Below, piece by piece: positions 9,072 through 18,500 of a stretch of 64,000 bases of DNA. The position numbers were made by a program, and so were the translations under genes. The stretch lies in the NCBI GenBank assembly GCA_000016765.1, contig CP000699.1, positions 1,302,001 to 1,366,000 on the forward strand, read 5' to 3'. The notes under the pieces are model-generated. The model was given only the letters and a program-made list of their open reading frames with translations. It ran no database searches and was not told the DNA's origin. Each line of letters starts with the position of its first letter. The stretch's first letter is position 1. The DNA is from Rhizorhabdus wittichii RW1 (GTDB lineage: Bacteria; Pseudomonadota; Alphaproteobacteria; Sphingomonadales; Sphingomonadaceae).

Positions 9072-9701
9072 GTGACGATCGGAAGGATATTGATCGCGGA
9101 CGATCATCCGCTGATCCGCGAAGGCATCCAGCTTTCCATCCGGGCGCGGCATCCGGGCCATGTCGTCGACGTCGCCGGCTCGATCGCCGAGGCGGAGGCG
9201 CTGATCGAGCGCAACGGCGCCTACAAGCTCCTGCTGCTCGACTATGAGCTGCCCGACGCCAACGGCTTCGGGGGCTTCTTCCGTCTCCAGCACCTGCTCG
9301 GCCGTACCCCGATCGCGATCATCTCCGCGCATGACAGCGAACAGATGGTGGCGACGACGCAGGCGGTGGGCGCGTCCGGCTTCCTGTCGAAGCGCCAGCC
9401 GCTCGACGCCACCATCGCCGGCATCGAGATCATCCTGGGCGGCGGCCGGGTTTTTCCTGCCTCCGCGGGCCCCGACACCCATATCGACATGCTGCGCAAG
9501 CGGCTCGACAGCCTTTCGGGCGCCCAGCGGCGCGTCCTCCTGGCGCTGGCGGGCGGCGACCTCAACAAGCAGATCGCCGCCGATCTCGGCGTTTCGGAAG
9601 CGACCATCAAGGCGCATCTGTCGGCGATCTTCCGCAAATTGGGGGTGACCAACCGGACCCAGGCGATCCTGATGATGCGCCCGCTGTTGCAGCCTTCATG
9701 A
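9072..9701 (+). CDS. LuxR/NarL-family response regulator
   Basis: A 209-residue two-domain transcription factor. The receiver (about 4-120) carries Asp8/Asp9, phosphoacceptor Asp57 in LLLLDYELPD, and Lys in the FLSKRQP segment. The C-terminal LuxR-type helix-turn-helix (about 145-205) contains LSGAQRRVLLALAGGDLNKQIAADLGVSEATIKAHLSAIFRKLGV as consecutive helices. The start is GTG at 9072, fixed by the ideal GGGGAGGAGG ribosome-binding site just before it. Its stop overlaps the hybrid kinase start by 4 bases (ATGA), so the pair is translationally coupled and the kinase is its probable phosphodonor. Confidence 0.93.
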   Translation: MTIGRILIADDHPLIREGIQLSIRARHPGHVVDVAGSIAEAEALIERNGAYKLLLLDYELPDANGFGGFFRLQHLLGRTPIAIISAHDSEQMVATTQAVGASGFLSKRQPLDATIAGIEIILGGGRVFPASAGPDTHIDMLRKRLDSLSGAQRRVLLALAGGDLNKQIAADLGVSEATIKAHLSAIFRKLGVTNRTQAILMMRPLLQPS

Positions 9702-12187
9702 CGCTGACCCAGTCGCGCCAGCACAGGATCCGGCCGAGCTGGCTGCAGATCGGCCTGATCGCCGCGATCGGGCCCCTCCTGCTCGCCGCCATGGCCGTTT
9801 GGTTCGGGGGCGAGAGCCGCCGCAGCGAGGCCACGCGCCAAGCCCTGCAATCGAGCTTCGTCTACCAGCGCGAGGTCGAGCGGCTGTTCTCGCTGATCAA
9901 GGATGCGGAAACCGGGCAGCGGGGCTATCTGATCAGCGGGTCGCCCGCCTTCCTCGGCCCCTATGACGACGCCAGCGCGAAGATCGACGCTCAGGTCCGA
10001 CAGGTCGAGCGGCTGCGCCCGGACTATGCCGACGACATGCAGTTCGCGCGGCTGAAACAGCTCATCGCCGCCAAGTTCGCCGAGATGCGCCAGGTCATCG
10101 ACATGCGCGACCGGACCGGACCGGAAGCCGCCGCCGTCCGGTTGCGGCAGGGGCTGGGCAAGCGCCAGATGGACAGCATCCGCTCGATCATCGGGGAGAT
10201 GGAGGCGCAGGCCGACCGCGAAGTGGCGGAGCTGCAGCGCCACCAGGCGGAACGGCTCGCGCGCAACCGGACGATCATCTGGAGCGCGATCGGCTTCATC
10301 GCGGTGATCGCCGGCCTGCTCGGCTTCCTGCTCGGCCGCGGCCGGCGGACCAACAACCGCCTGGCCTTCGAGCATCACGAGGCCGCCGCGCGCCAGCGCG
10401 CGATCTTCGACAGCGCCACCGACGGCATCATCCTGATCAACCCGAGCGGCAGCATCGAGACGATCAACCACGCCGCCGAGCGCATGTTCGGCTATAGCGC
10501 GGAGCAGCTGCTGCGGCGCGACATCTCGACCCTGGTCGACATCGCGCCGGGCAACGGCGCCTTCCTCGAACGGCTCGGCATCCGCGACGGACAATTGCAA
10601 AAGACCGAGCTGATCGACCTGACCGGCCGCGACCGGCAGGGCGAGCCGGTTCCGGTCGACGTCGTGCTCGGCACCATGCCGCTGCCCGACGGCATCCACA
10701 TCGTCGCTGCGCTGCGCGACGCCGCCGGCCGCAAGGAGATCGACCGGCTCAAGGATGATTTCATCTCGACCGTCAGCCACGAGCTGCGCACCCCGCTGAC
10801 CTCGGTCGTCGGCTCGCTGACCCTGCTGCGCAGCGGCGCCGCCGGGCAATTGCCGGCCGAGGCGCAACGACTCGCCGAGATCGCCGAGACCAACAGCCAG
10901 CGGCTGATCCGCCTGATCAACGACATCCTCGACATCGACCAGATCCGCAAGGGCCGGATGGCGTTCGAATATGCCGTGATCGACCTGCGCGACGTGATGA
11001 CCAAGGCGGCGCATGCGATGCAGGGCCTGGCCGACCGCCGCTCGATCCGGATCGAGACGCTGATGCCGTCGACCCCGGTGATGGCCTGCGCCGATGCCGA
11101 CCGGCTGGTCCAGGTGGCGGGCAACCTGCTGTCCAACGCGGTCAAATTCTCGCCCGAGGAAGCGACCGTCAGGTTCGAGTTGATCGAGGGGCGCGACGAT
11201 CACGTCATCCAGATCACCGACAGCGGGCCGGGGATTCCGGCGGAGTTCGCCAACAACATCTTCCATCGCTTCGCGCGCGGCAGCCAGCCGTCGCGGCAGA
11301 TCATCGCGGGCACCGGCCTCGGCCTCGCCATCTCGCGGGAGATCGTCCGCAGCCATGGCGGCGAGATATCGTTCGAGAACCGCGCCGAGGGCGGCGCGCG
11401 CTTCGCGTTCAGCATCCCGCGCGACACCACCCAGGCGTCCGAAGCGATCGAGATCGGCTCGGCGCGGCTGCTGATCTGCGAGGACGACGCCGATGCCGGG
11501 CGGACCGTCCAGTCGATCCTGACCGCGCACGGCTATGCCAGCGACCATGTGACGACGATGCGCGAGGCGATCGCCCATGCCCGGTCGCAGCCCTATGCCG
11601 CGATCCTGCTCGACATGACCCTGGCCGACGCCGACGGCTCCGACGTGATCCGGGCGATCACCAACGACCCCGGCACCGGCAAGCCGCCGATCATCGTCAT
11701 CTCCGGCATCGCCCCGCCCGCCGACATCGATCACCAGCCCTATGCCGGCTGGTTGCAGAAGCCGTTCGATCCGCGCCGGCTGATCCAGCTCATCCAGCGC
11801 GCGATCCGCCGCCAGGGGCAAAGCAAGGCGGTGATCCTCCACATCGACGACGACGGCGACACGCGCGAGCTGTTCGCGGCGGCGCTGGCAGGGCGCGGGC
11901 TGCTGCTCAACGCGACCAGCCTGTCGTCGGCCCGCGCGATCCTCGACGAGCGCCGCCCCGACGCGATCGTGCTCGACCTCGGCCTGCCCGACGGATCGGG
12001 GCTGGCGCTGCTGTCCGAGATCAAGTCCTGGGACAAGCCCTTGCCCGTCATCGTCTATTCGGCCCAGGAGATGGACGAGGAAACCCGGCGGCTCGCCGAT
12101 GCGGTGCTGGTCAAGTCGCGTCGCGCGCTGCCGAAGCTGACCTCGACGGTGCTCGACATCGTCGACCGTCACGGTGGACCGCAATGA
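9698..12187 (+). CDS. Hybrid sensor histidine kinase: CHASE3, PAS, HisKA/HATPase, two receivers
   Basis: An 829-residue membrane kinase. Membrane helix about 19-40, periplasmic CHASE3 domain about 45-185 (with DAETGQRGYLISG typical of CHASE3), second helix about 195-215, PAS domain about 228-345, HisKA with phospho-His361 in STVSHELRTP, HATPase with NLLSNAVKFSP, DSGPGIP and GTGLGLAISRE. Two receivers follow: REC1 (about 588-700, Asp639) and REC2 (about 708-825, Asp760). Two attached receivers plus the separate REC-HPt protein suggest a multistep relay. It overlaps genes on both sides by ATGA, giving a tight three-gene operon. The signal is unknown. Confidence 0.93.
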   Translation: MTLTQSRQHRIRPSWLQIGLIAAIGPLLLAAMAVWFGGESRRSEATRQALQSSFVYQREVERLFSLIKDAETGQRGYLISGSPAFLGPYDDASAKIDAQVRQVERLRPDYADDMQFARLKQLIAAKFAEMRQVIDMRDRTGPEAAAVRLRQGLGKRQMDSIRSIIGEMEAQADREVAELQRHQAERLARNRTIIWSAIGFIAVIAGLLGFLLGRGRRTNNRLAFEHHEAAARQRAIFDSATDGIILINPSGSIETINHAAERMFGYSAEQLLRRDISTLVDIAPGNGAFLERLGIRDGQLQKTELIDLTGRDRQGEPVPVDVVLGTMPLPDGIHIVAALRDAAGRKEIDRLKDDFISTVSHELRTPLTSVVGSLTLLRSGAAGQLPAEAQRLAEIAETNSQRLIRLINDILDIDQIRKGRMAFEYAVIDLRDVMTKAAHAMQGLADRRSIRIETLMPSTPVMACADADRLVQVAGNLLSNAVKFSPEEATVRFELIEGRDDHVIQITDSGPGIPAEFANNIFHRFARGSQPSRQIIAGTGLGLAISREIVRSHGGEISFENRAEGGARFAFSIPRDTTQASEAIEIGSARLLICEDDADAGRTVQSILTAHGYASDHVTTMREAIAHARSQPYAAILLDMTLADADGSDVIRAITNDPGTGKPPIIVISGIAPPADIDHQPYAGWLQKPFDPRRLIQLIQRAIRRQGQSKAVILHIDDDGDTRELFAAALAGRGLLLNATSLSSARAILDERRPDAIVLDLGLPDGSGLALLSEIKSWDKPLPVIVYSAQEMDEETRRLADAVLVKSRRALPKLTSTVLDIVDRHGGPQ

Positions 12188-12564
12188 CCGAGCAGACCCG
12201 CATCCTCTATGTCGACGACGAACCCGACATCCGGCTGATCGTCGAGCTCGCCCTGCGCATCCGGCCTGGGATCGAGGTACGTACCGCCGATTCGGGCGAG
12301 GCGGCCCTGGAGGTGCTGAGCGGTGGCGACTGGCGGCCCGACCTGACGATGGTCGACGTGATGATGCCGGGGCTGACCGGGCCCGACGTGCTCGCGGCGA
12401 TGCTCGACGATCCGGAACTGGCGAAGATCCCGGTGGTGTTCGTCACCGCCCGCGCCCGCCCGCAGGACGTCCGGACCTATATCGATCAGGGCGCCAGGGG
12501 CGTGATCACCAAGCCGTTCGATCCGCTTACCTTGGCCGACCAGGTACTGGCGCTGATCGCCTAG
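12184..12564 (+). CDS. Single-domain response regulator (CheY-like)
   Basis: A 126-residue stand-alone receiver. Asp12/Asp13 pair in YVDDEPD, phosphoacceptor Asp58 in MVDVMMPG, conserved Thr in VTARA and Lys in ITKPF complete the phosphorylation pocket. No output domain is attached, so it acts by protein-protein contact or as a phosphate sink. It is the last gene of the relay operon, overlapping the kinase stop by ATGA. Confidence 0.93.
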   Translation: MTEQTRILYVDDEPDIRLIVELALRIRPGIEVRTADSGEAALEVLSGGDWRPDLTMVDVMMPGLTGPDVLAAMLDDPELAKIPVVFVTARARPQDVRTYIDQGARGVITKPFDPLTLADQVLALIA

Positions 12565-12579
12565 GGCATTCCATCTTTT

Positions 12580-12672
12580 CGTCATTCCCGCGAAAGCGGG
12601 AATCCACGGTCACGGAGCATCCGGTCCCTTGCGGGCCGCCGTCCATGGATTCCCGCTTTCGCGGGAATGACG
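12580..12672. repeat. REP-like doublet, AT-arm family (copy 2, reverse orientation)
   Basis: Same nested-hairpin arms as the element at 7243-7337, but the 40-base centre is in the reverse orientation (CCACGGTCACGG first, GCCGTCCATGG last). It lies between the relay operon and the alpha-2-macroglobulin gene, which run in the same direction, so this copy is not between convergent genes. Confidence 0.9.
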
Positions 12673-12757
12673 GGGAGGAGGCAAGCGTCAGGACAGTGAC
12701 GAAAATCACTGGCCTTGTCCCCGCATCTGCCACAAGCTGGAGGCCAAGGGAGAGTAT

Positions 12758-15700
12758 ATGCGTGGCGTCCTGAAACGGCTTGCTCCGGTCCTCCTGCTGC
12801 TCGCCTCGGTCGCCTCCTCGCAGGGCGGCGGGCCGAGCGTGCTGTCCGCGGGGGCCGGCAACGACGTCGGCGGTTTCCGCAGCTTCCAGATCCGTTTCTC
12901 GGCGCCGATGGTCCCGCTCGGCGAGCCACGCGCGCGCGGGCCGTTCGACGTCAACTGCCCGGTCGCGGGCAGCGGGCGCTGGTCCGACCAGCAGAGCTAC
13001 AGCTATGAGTTCGCCGCCCCGCTGCCCGGCGGGTCGCGCTGCACGCTGACCTTGCGGTCCGGCCTCGCCGGGCTCGACGGCACGCCGCTGGTCGGCGAGC
13101 GCAGCGCCTATGTCCTCGACAGCGGCGGGCCCGACGCCCGCGCCGTCCTGCCCGCGCGCTACGGCGGCTCGATCCAGCAGGACCAGACCTTCCTGATCGC
13201 GACCAACGTCCCCGCCGATCGCGCCTCGATCGCCAGCGAGGCCTATTGCGCGGTCGACGGGATCGGCGAGAAGCTGCCGGTCGACGTGCTGCCCACCGAC
13301 GTGCCGCGCAAGCTGATCGAGGGCCTGCCCAGCAACTACCAGCTCAGCAACTTCCTCGAGGAGGCCGGCCTCACCATCGAGCGCGCCCGCGCGCCCGGCG
13401 GGCTGCGCAACCTCGTCGCGCTGCGCTGCCGCCGGCCGCTGCCGCCAGGCCGCGACATGGCGCTGGTCTGGCCGAACACGATCAGCGGCGGCGGCCGCAC
13501 CGCACTCGAGACGCGCCGCTTCGACTATCGCGTGATCGACGAATTCACCGCGCGCTTCGAATGCACCCGCACCAATCCGCGCGCCGGCTGCAACCCGGTC
13601 GAGCCGGCCTATGTCCGCTTCACCGCCCCGGTGCCGCGCGGCACGGCGGCGGCGGTACGCATCCGCCTGCCCGACGGCACCAGCATCGCCCCGGCCGGCT
13701 TCGACGACGGCGACGAGGGCGCCACCCCCTCGCCCACCGTGCAGAGCGTGAAGTTCGAGATGGCGGCCGATCGCCCGGCGACCGCCGCGACGCTGCTGCT
13801 GCCGGCGCGGGTGCTCGACGAGAATGACCGGCCGCTCGCCAATGCCCGCCGCTTTCCGCTGCCGATCCGCTTCGACGCCGCGCCGCCGCTGGCGAAGTTC
13901 GCCGCGACCTTCGGCATCCTCGAAGCGAGCGAGGGCGGCATGCTGCCGCTCACCGTCCGCGCGATCGAGCCCAGGCTGTCGGCGAAATCGCTGCCGATCG
14001 ACGGCAGGACGCTGCGGCTCGGCGCCTCGGACGGCGAGGTCGCGGCCTGGCTGCGCCGGCTCGACGACGCCGAGGACAGCAATTTCACCGACGAGAAGCG
14101 CGGCGACGAGACCGTCACCGTCAACCATACCCGCGATACGCCGCTGCTCGCCCGCCAGCCGGGCCTGAAGCCGACCAGCATCCCGCTGCCAGGCAAGGGC
14201 AAGGCGTTCGAGGTCGTCGGCATCCCGCTCGGCAAGCCCGGCTTCTACGTGGTCGAGGTGGCGAGCCCGACGCTCGGCCGCGCGCTGCTCGGCCGCAACG
14301 CGGTCCGCTATGTCGCGACCGGCGCGCTCGTCACCGACATGGCGGTCCATTTCAAATGGGGCAATGCCAGCTCGCTCGCCTGGGTGACGCGCCTCGCCAG
14401 CGGCGATCCGGTCGCGGGCGCCGCGATCCAGGTCAGCGACAGCTGCACCGGCAAGCCGATCGCGCGCGGCACCACCGACGCCTCGGGCCGGCTGCTGATC
14501 CGCGACAAGCTGCCGCAGCCGCAGACCTATGGCTGGTGCGACGGCGATTCCCACCCGCTGATGGTGTCGGCGCGCAAGGACGGCGACTTCAGCTTCACGC
14601 TGACGAGCTGGAGCAAGGGCCTCAGCCCCTATGACTTCGACATGCCGTTCCAATATGAGGAACGGCCGCTGATCTTCCACACCCTGTTCGATCGCACGCT
14701 GATGCGCGCGGGCGAGACGGTGCACATGAAGCATCTGCTGCGCCGCCCGATCGCGACCGGCTTCGCGCCGATGGCGGCGACGGGCACGCTGACCCTGCGC
14801 CATCGCGGGTCCGACACCAAATATGAGATTCCGCTGACGATCGGCCGCGACGGCATCGCCCTGAGCGAATGGACCGCGCCCAGGGGCACGCCGCAGGGCG
14901 ACTATGACCTGTCGCTCCAGATCGGCAAGGACGAGGTCACGACGAGCCAGTCGGTGCGGGTCGACGAATATCGCCTGCCGACGATGCGCGCGACCGTGAC
15001 CGGGCCGAAGCAGGCGCTGGTGCGGCCCAAGACCGTGCCGGTGAACCTCTATGTCGGCTATTTGTCGGGCGGCGGGGCGGCCAACCTGCCGGTCGCCGTC
15101 CGCACCAGCTTCGACCAGGCGACGCCGAGCCCGAAGGGCTGGGACGGCTGGAGCTTCGGCGGCGCGCCGCTCAAGGAGGGCGTCACCCCGCTCGACGACG
15201 ACAATCGCGACCTCGCGGCGCCGCTGCCGGGCGTCCAGCTGCTCGCGCTCAACCTCGACCGGCAGGGCGCGGGCCGGACCAGCATCGCCATCCCCGAGAC
15301 GGCCCGCGACGGCGCGACGCTGACCGTCGAGATGGACTATCCCGACGCCAATGGCGAGACGCTGACGGCGACCCAGCGGATGGTGCTCAACCCCGCCTCG
15401 CTCCAGCTCGGCATCCGCACCGACGGCTGGCTGATGAAGAAGGACGACCTGCGCCTCAAGCTGGTCGCGCTCGATCTCGACGGCAAGCCGGTCCAGGGAC
15501 GCAGCGTCTCGGTCAAGCTCTACAGTCGCGAGATATTGTCGTCGCGGCGGCGGCTGGTCGGCGGCTTCTACGCCTATGAGAACAATGCGAAGGTCACCCG
15601 GCTGAAGCAGGGCTGCACCGTCTTCACCGACGCGCGCGGGCTCGCCTCGTGCCAGCTCGATCCGGGCATATCGGGCGAGGTCTATGCGGTCGCGACGGTG

Positions 15701-18490
15701 CGTGACGGATCGGGCAACGAGGCGCGGGCGGTGACCTCGGTCTGGCTGGCCGGCGGCGACTGGTGGTTCGGCGGCGACAATGGCGACCGCATGGACGTCA
15801 TCCCCGAGCAGCGCGAATATCGCGCGACCGACACCGCCCGCTTCCAGGTGCGGATGCCGTTCCGCTCGGCGACCGCGCTGGTGACGGTCGAGCGCGAGGG
15901 CGTGCTGTCGAGCTTCGTGACGAAGTTGTCGGGCAAGGACCCGGTCGTCGAGGTGCCGTTGCAGGGCGCCTATGCGCCCGACGTCTACGTCTCGGTGCTG
16001 GCGGTGCGCGGGCGGGTCGCGGGCTGGCGGCTGTGGCTCGCCGATTTCGCCCGCCGCTGGCACCTGCCCTTCTTCCAGGACCTTGCCGCGAAGCCGACCG
16101 CTTTGGTCGACCTCGCCAAGCCGAGCTTCCGGCTCGGCGTCGCGAAGATCAACGTCGGCTGGGACCGCCACCGCCTCGCCGTCGACGTCCAGGCCGACCG
16201 CGCCAGATATCATGTCCGCGACCGGGCCCAGGTCGCGGTGCGGGTGACCGGTCCCGACGGCAAGCCGCCGCGCGCCGCCGAGATCGCCTTCGTCGCGGTC
16301 GACGAGGCGCTGCTCGCGCTGTCGCCCAACGAGAGCTGGAAGCTGCTCGACGCGATGATGGGCGAACGGCCGCTGGGCGTGCTCACCTCGACCGCGCAGA
16401 TGCAGGTCGTCGGCAAGCGCCATTACGGCCGCAAGGCGGTGGCGGCCGGCGGCGGTGGCGGCGGCGACCTGACCCAGGTCAACCGCGAGGACTTCCGTCC
16501 CGTGCTGCTGTGGAAGGGCCGCGTCCCGCTCGACGCGTCCGGCATGGCCCGCGTCGCGGTGCCGCTGTCCGACGCGCTCTCCTCCTTCCGGCTCGTCGCG
16601 ATCGCCAATGCCGGCGCCGACGGCTTCGGCACCGGCAGCACGACCGTCCGCACCCAGCAGGACCTGAGCATCTATTCGAGCATCGCGCCGCTGGTGCGGT
16701 CGGGCGACCGCTACGGCGCCAGCTTCGTGCTGCGCAACGGCTCCGAGAAGCCGATGACGGTGACCGCCCAGGTCGCCGCCAACCCGTCGATCGTCAAGGG
16801 ACCGCCGCTGACCGTGTCGCTGCCCGCCGGCGGGGCGAAGTCGGTCACCTGGTGGCTGACCGCGCCGACCGGGCTCGACAAGCTCGGCTGGACGGTGACG
16901 GCGCGCTCGGCCGACGGCCGCTCCAGCGACCGGCTGACCGTCGCCCAGACAATCGTTCCCGCCGTCCCCGTCGACGTGTGGGCGGCGACGCTGCTGCGTG
17001 TCGGGCCGCAATCGCTGGTGCCGCTGACCCCGCCGATGGGCGCACTGCCCGGCCGCGGCGGGATCGAGGTGCGGCTGAGCGACAGCATTGCGCCGCCGCT
17101 CGACGGGGTGCGGCGCTACATGCGCGACTATCTGTTCAACTGCTTCGAGCAGCGGCTGTCCAAGGCGATCGTCGCGGGCGACATGGCGGCGTGGAACGGC
17201 CTCGCCGCCGATATGCCCGCCTATCTCGATCGCGACGGGCTGCTCCGCTACTTCCCCGACGACCGGATGGAGGGATCGGTCGCGCTGACCGCCTATGTCC
17301 TGTCGATCACCGCCGAGGCGGGGCTGGTGGTGCCCGAGGCCGAACGGACCCGGATGGTCGCGGCGATGCGCTCGGTGGTCGAGGGGCAGCTCAACCGCGA
17401 CGTGCCCTGGTCCTACGACCCGCGCGCCGAGAAGCTGGCGGCGCTCGCCGCGCTCGCCCGCAACGGCGGATCGGAGCCGAGCCTGTTCGGCCAGATCGGC
17501 ATGGCCGCGCACGACATGCAGACCTCGGCGCTGCTCGACTGGCTCGGCGCGCTGCTCCGCACCCCCGGCGCCGATCCGCGCGCGATCGCGGAGGCGGAAG
17601 CGGTGCTGCGCGGGCGGATCGCCTATGAAGGCTCGCGGCTCGACTTCGTCGACAGCGGCACCGCGCCCTGGTGGATGATGAGCTCGGGCGACGAGATCGC
17701 CACCCGCGCGGTCGCCGTCCTCGCCGGCCGGCCGGGCTGGCAGGACGAGCTGCCGCGCCTGCTGGTCGGCGCCGCGCTCCGCCAGCAGCGCGGCCATTGG
17801 GACACGACCACCGCCAATGCCTGGGGCGTGGTCGCGGTGCGGCGCTTCACCGGCCTCTATCCGCCCGCCGCGGTCGCCGGCACCACCCAGGTCGACCTGC
17901 TCGGCCTGTCGCGGATGGCGCGCTGGCCCTCCGCCGAGCCGGCGGTGCTGCGCTTCCCGCTGCCCGCGCAGCCGGCGCCGATCCGCCTCTCGCATCCCGG
18001 CGAGGCCGGTCCCTGGGCGCAGATCCAGGTGTCGGCGGCGGTGCCGATGCAGCAGCCCTTCTTCGCGGGCTATCGCGTCAGCCGGCAGGTCGAGTTCATC
18101 CAGCGCCGCGACCCGAAGAAGATGAGCAAGGGCGACGTGCTACGCATCCGGTTGACCGTCGATGCCGGGGCCGAGCGCAACTGGGTGGTGGTCAGCGACC
18201 CGATCCCGGCTGGCGCGACGATCGTCGGCGACCTGGGCGGCCAGTCGGCGACGCTGGCGGCGCAGGCCTCGGGCGGCGACGGCGTCGGCCCCTCCTATGT
18301 CGAGCGCGGCCAGGATGCGTGGCGCGGCTATTATCAATGGGTGCCGCGCGGCCGCTTCACCGTCGAATATGCGGTGCGGCTCAACGCCCCCGGCCGTTTC
18401 CAGATGCCGCCGACCAAGGTGCAGGCGATGTATTCGCCCGAGATCCGCGCCGCGCTGCCCAACGCACGGATGTCGGTCTTCCCGCAGTGA
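12758..18490 (+). CDS. Bacterial alpha-2-macroglobulin (large protease inhibitor, YfhM-like)
   Basis: A 1910-residue exported protein of the bacterial alpha-2-macroglobulin family, which traps and disables attacking proteases in the periplasm. The ATG at 12758 has an AAGGGAGAG ribosome-binding site and begins a signal peptide (LKRLAPVLLLLASVASSQ). Many beta-sandwich MG domains fill the first 1250 residues. A Gly-rich stretch (about 1228-1236) falls in the likely bait region. The thioester motif C-F-E-Q is intact at Cys1462-Gln1465, and the thioester and receptor-binding-like domains follow. E. coli YfhM is a lipoprotein; here no lipobox Cys follows the signal peptide. The next gene encodes PBP1C, the classical genomic partner, thought to repair peptidoglycan when the envelope is breached. 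Confidence 0.93.
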   Translation: MRGVLKRLAPVLLLLASVASSQGGGPSVLSAGAGNDVGGFRSFQIRFSAPMVPLGEPRARGPFDVNCPVAGSGRWSDQQSYSYEFAAPLPGGSRCTLTLRSGLAGLDGTPLVGERSAYVLDSGGPDARAVLPARYGGSIQQDQTFLIATNVPADRASIASEAYCAVDGIGEKLPVDVLPTDVPRKLIEGLPSNYQLSNFLEEAGLTIERARAPGGLRNLVALRCRRPLPPGRDMALVWPNTISGGGRTALETRRFDYRVIDEFTARFECTRTNPRAGCNPVEPAYVRFTAPVPRGTAAAVRIRLPDGTSIAPAGFDDGDEGATPSPTVQSVKFEMAADRPATAATLLLPARVLDENDRPLANARRFPLPIRFDAAPPLAKFAATFGILEASEGGMLPLTVRAIEPRLSAKSLPIDGRTLRLGASDGEVAAWLRRLDDAEDSNFTDEKRGDETVTVNHTRDTPLLARQPGLKPTSIPLPGKGKAFEVVGIPLGKPGFYVVEVASPTLGRALLGRNAVRYVATGALVTDMAVHFKWGNASSLAWVTRLASGDPVAGAAIQVSDSCTGKPIARGTTDASGRLLIRDKLPQPQTYGWCDGDSHPLMVSARKDGDFSFTLTSWSKGLSPYDFDMPFQYEERPLIFHTLFDRTLMRAGETVHMKHLLRRPIATGFAPMAATGTLTLRHRGSDTKYEIPLTIGRDGIALSEWTAPRGTPQGDYDLSLQIGKDEVTTSQSVRVDEYRLPTMRATVTGPKQALVRPKTVPVNLYVGYLSGGGAANLPVAVRTSFDQATPSPKGWDGWSFGGAPLKEGVTPLDDDNRDLAAPLPGVQLLALNLDRQGAGRTSIAIPETARDGATLTVEMDYPDANGETLTATQRMVLNPASLQLGIRTDGWLMKKDDLRLKLVALDLDGKPVQGRSVSVKLYSREILSSRRRLVGGFYAYENNAKVTRLKQGCTVFTDARGLASCQLDPGISGEVYAVATVRDGSGNEARAVTSVWLAGGDWWFGGDNGDRMDVIPEQREYRATDTARFQVRMPFRSATALVTVEREGVLSSFVTKLSGKDPVVEVPLQGAYAPDVYVSVLAVRGRVAGWRLWLADFARRWHLPFFQDLAAKPTALVDLAKPSFRLGVAKINVGWDRHRLAVDVQADRARYHVRDRAQVAVRVTGPDGKPPRAAEIAFVAVDEALLALSPNESWKLLDAMMGERPLGVLTSTAQMQVVGKRHYGRKAVAAGGGGGGDLTQVNREDFRPVLLWKGRVPLDASGMARVAVPLSDALSSFRLVAIANAGADGFGTGSTTVRTQQDLSIYSSIAPLVRSGDRYGASFVLRNGSEKPMTVTAQVAANPSIVKGPPLTVSLPAGGAKSVTWWLTAPTGLDKLGWTVTARSADGRSSDRLTVAQTIVPAVPVDVWAATLLRVGPQSLVPLTPPMGALPGRGGIEVRLSDSIAPPLDGVRRYMRDYLFNCFEQRLSKAIVAGDMAAWNGLAADMPAYLDRDGLLRYFPDDRMEGSVALTAYVLSITAEAGLVVPEAERTRMVAAMRSVVEGQLNRDVPWSYDPRAEKLAALAALARNGGSEPSLFGQIGMAAHDMQTSALLDWLGALLRTPGADPRAIAEAEAVLRGRIAYEGSRLDFVDSGTAPWWMMSSGDEIATRAVAVLAGRPGWQDELPRLLVGAALRQQRGHWDTTTANAWGVVAVRRFTGLYPPAAVAGTTQVDLLGLSRMARWPSAEPAVLRFPLPAQPAPIRLSHPGEAGPWAQIQVSAAVPMQQPFFAGYRVSRQVEFIQRRDPKKMSKGDVLRIRLTVDAGAERNWVVVSDPIPAGATIVGDLGGQSATLAAQASGGDGVGPSYVERGQDAWRGYYQWVPRGRFTVEYAVRLNAPGRFQMPPTKVQAMYSPEIRAALPNARMSVFPQ

Positions 18491-18500
18491 GCCGACCGCG

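Noticed and set aside
12527-17995. A very long open frame (over 1800 codons) antisense to the alpha-2-macroglobulin gene
   Set aside because: Its translation is low-complexity Arg/Ala/Gly-rich and matches no family; it arises from strong codon bias in GC-rich DNA opposite a well-supported gene.
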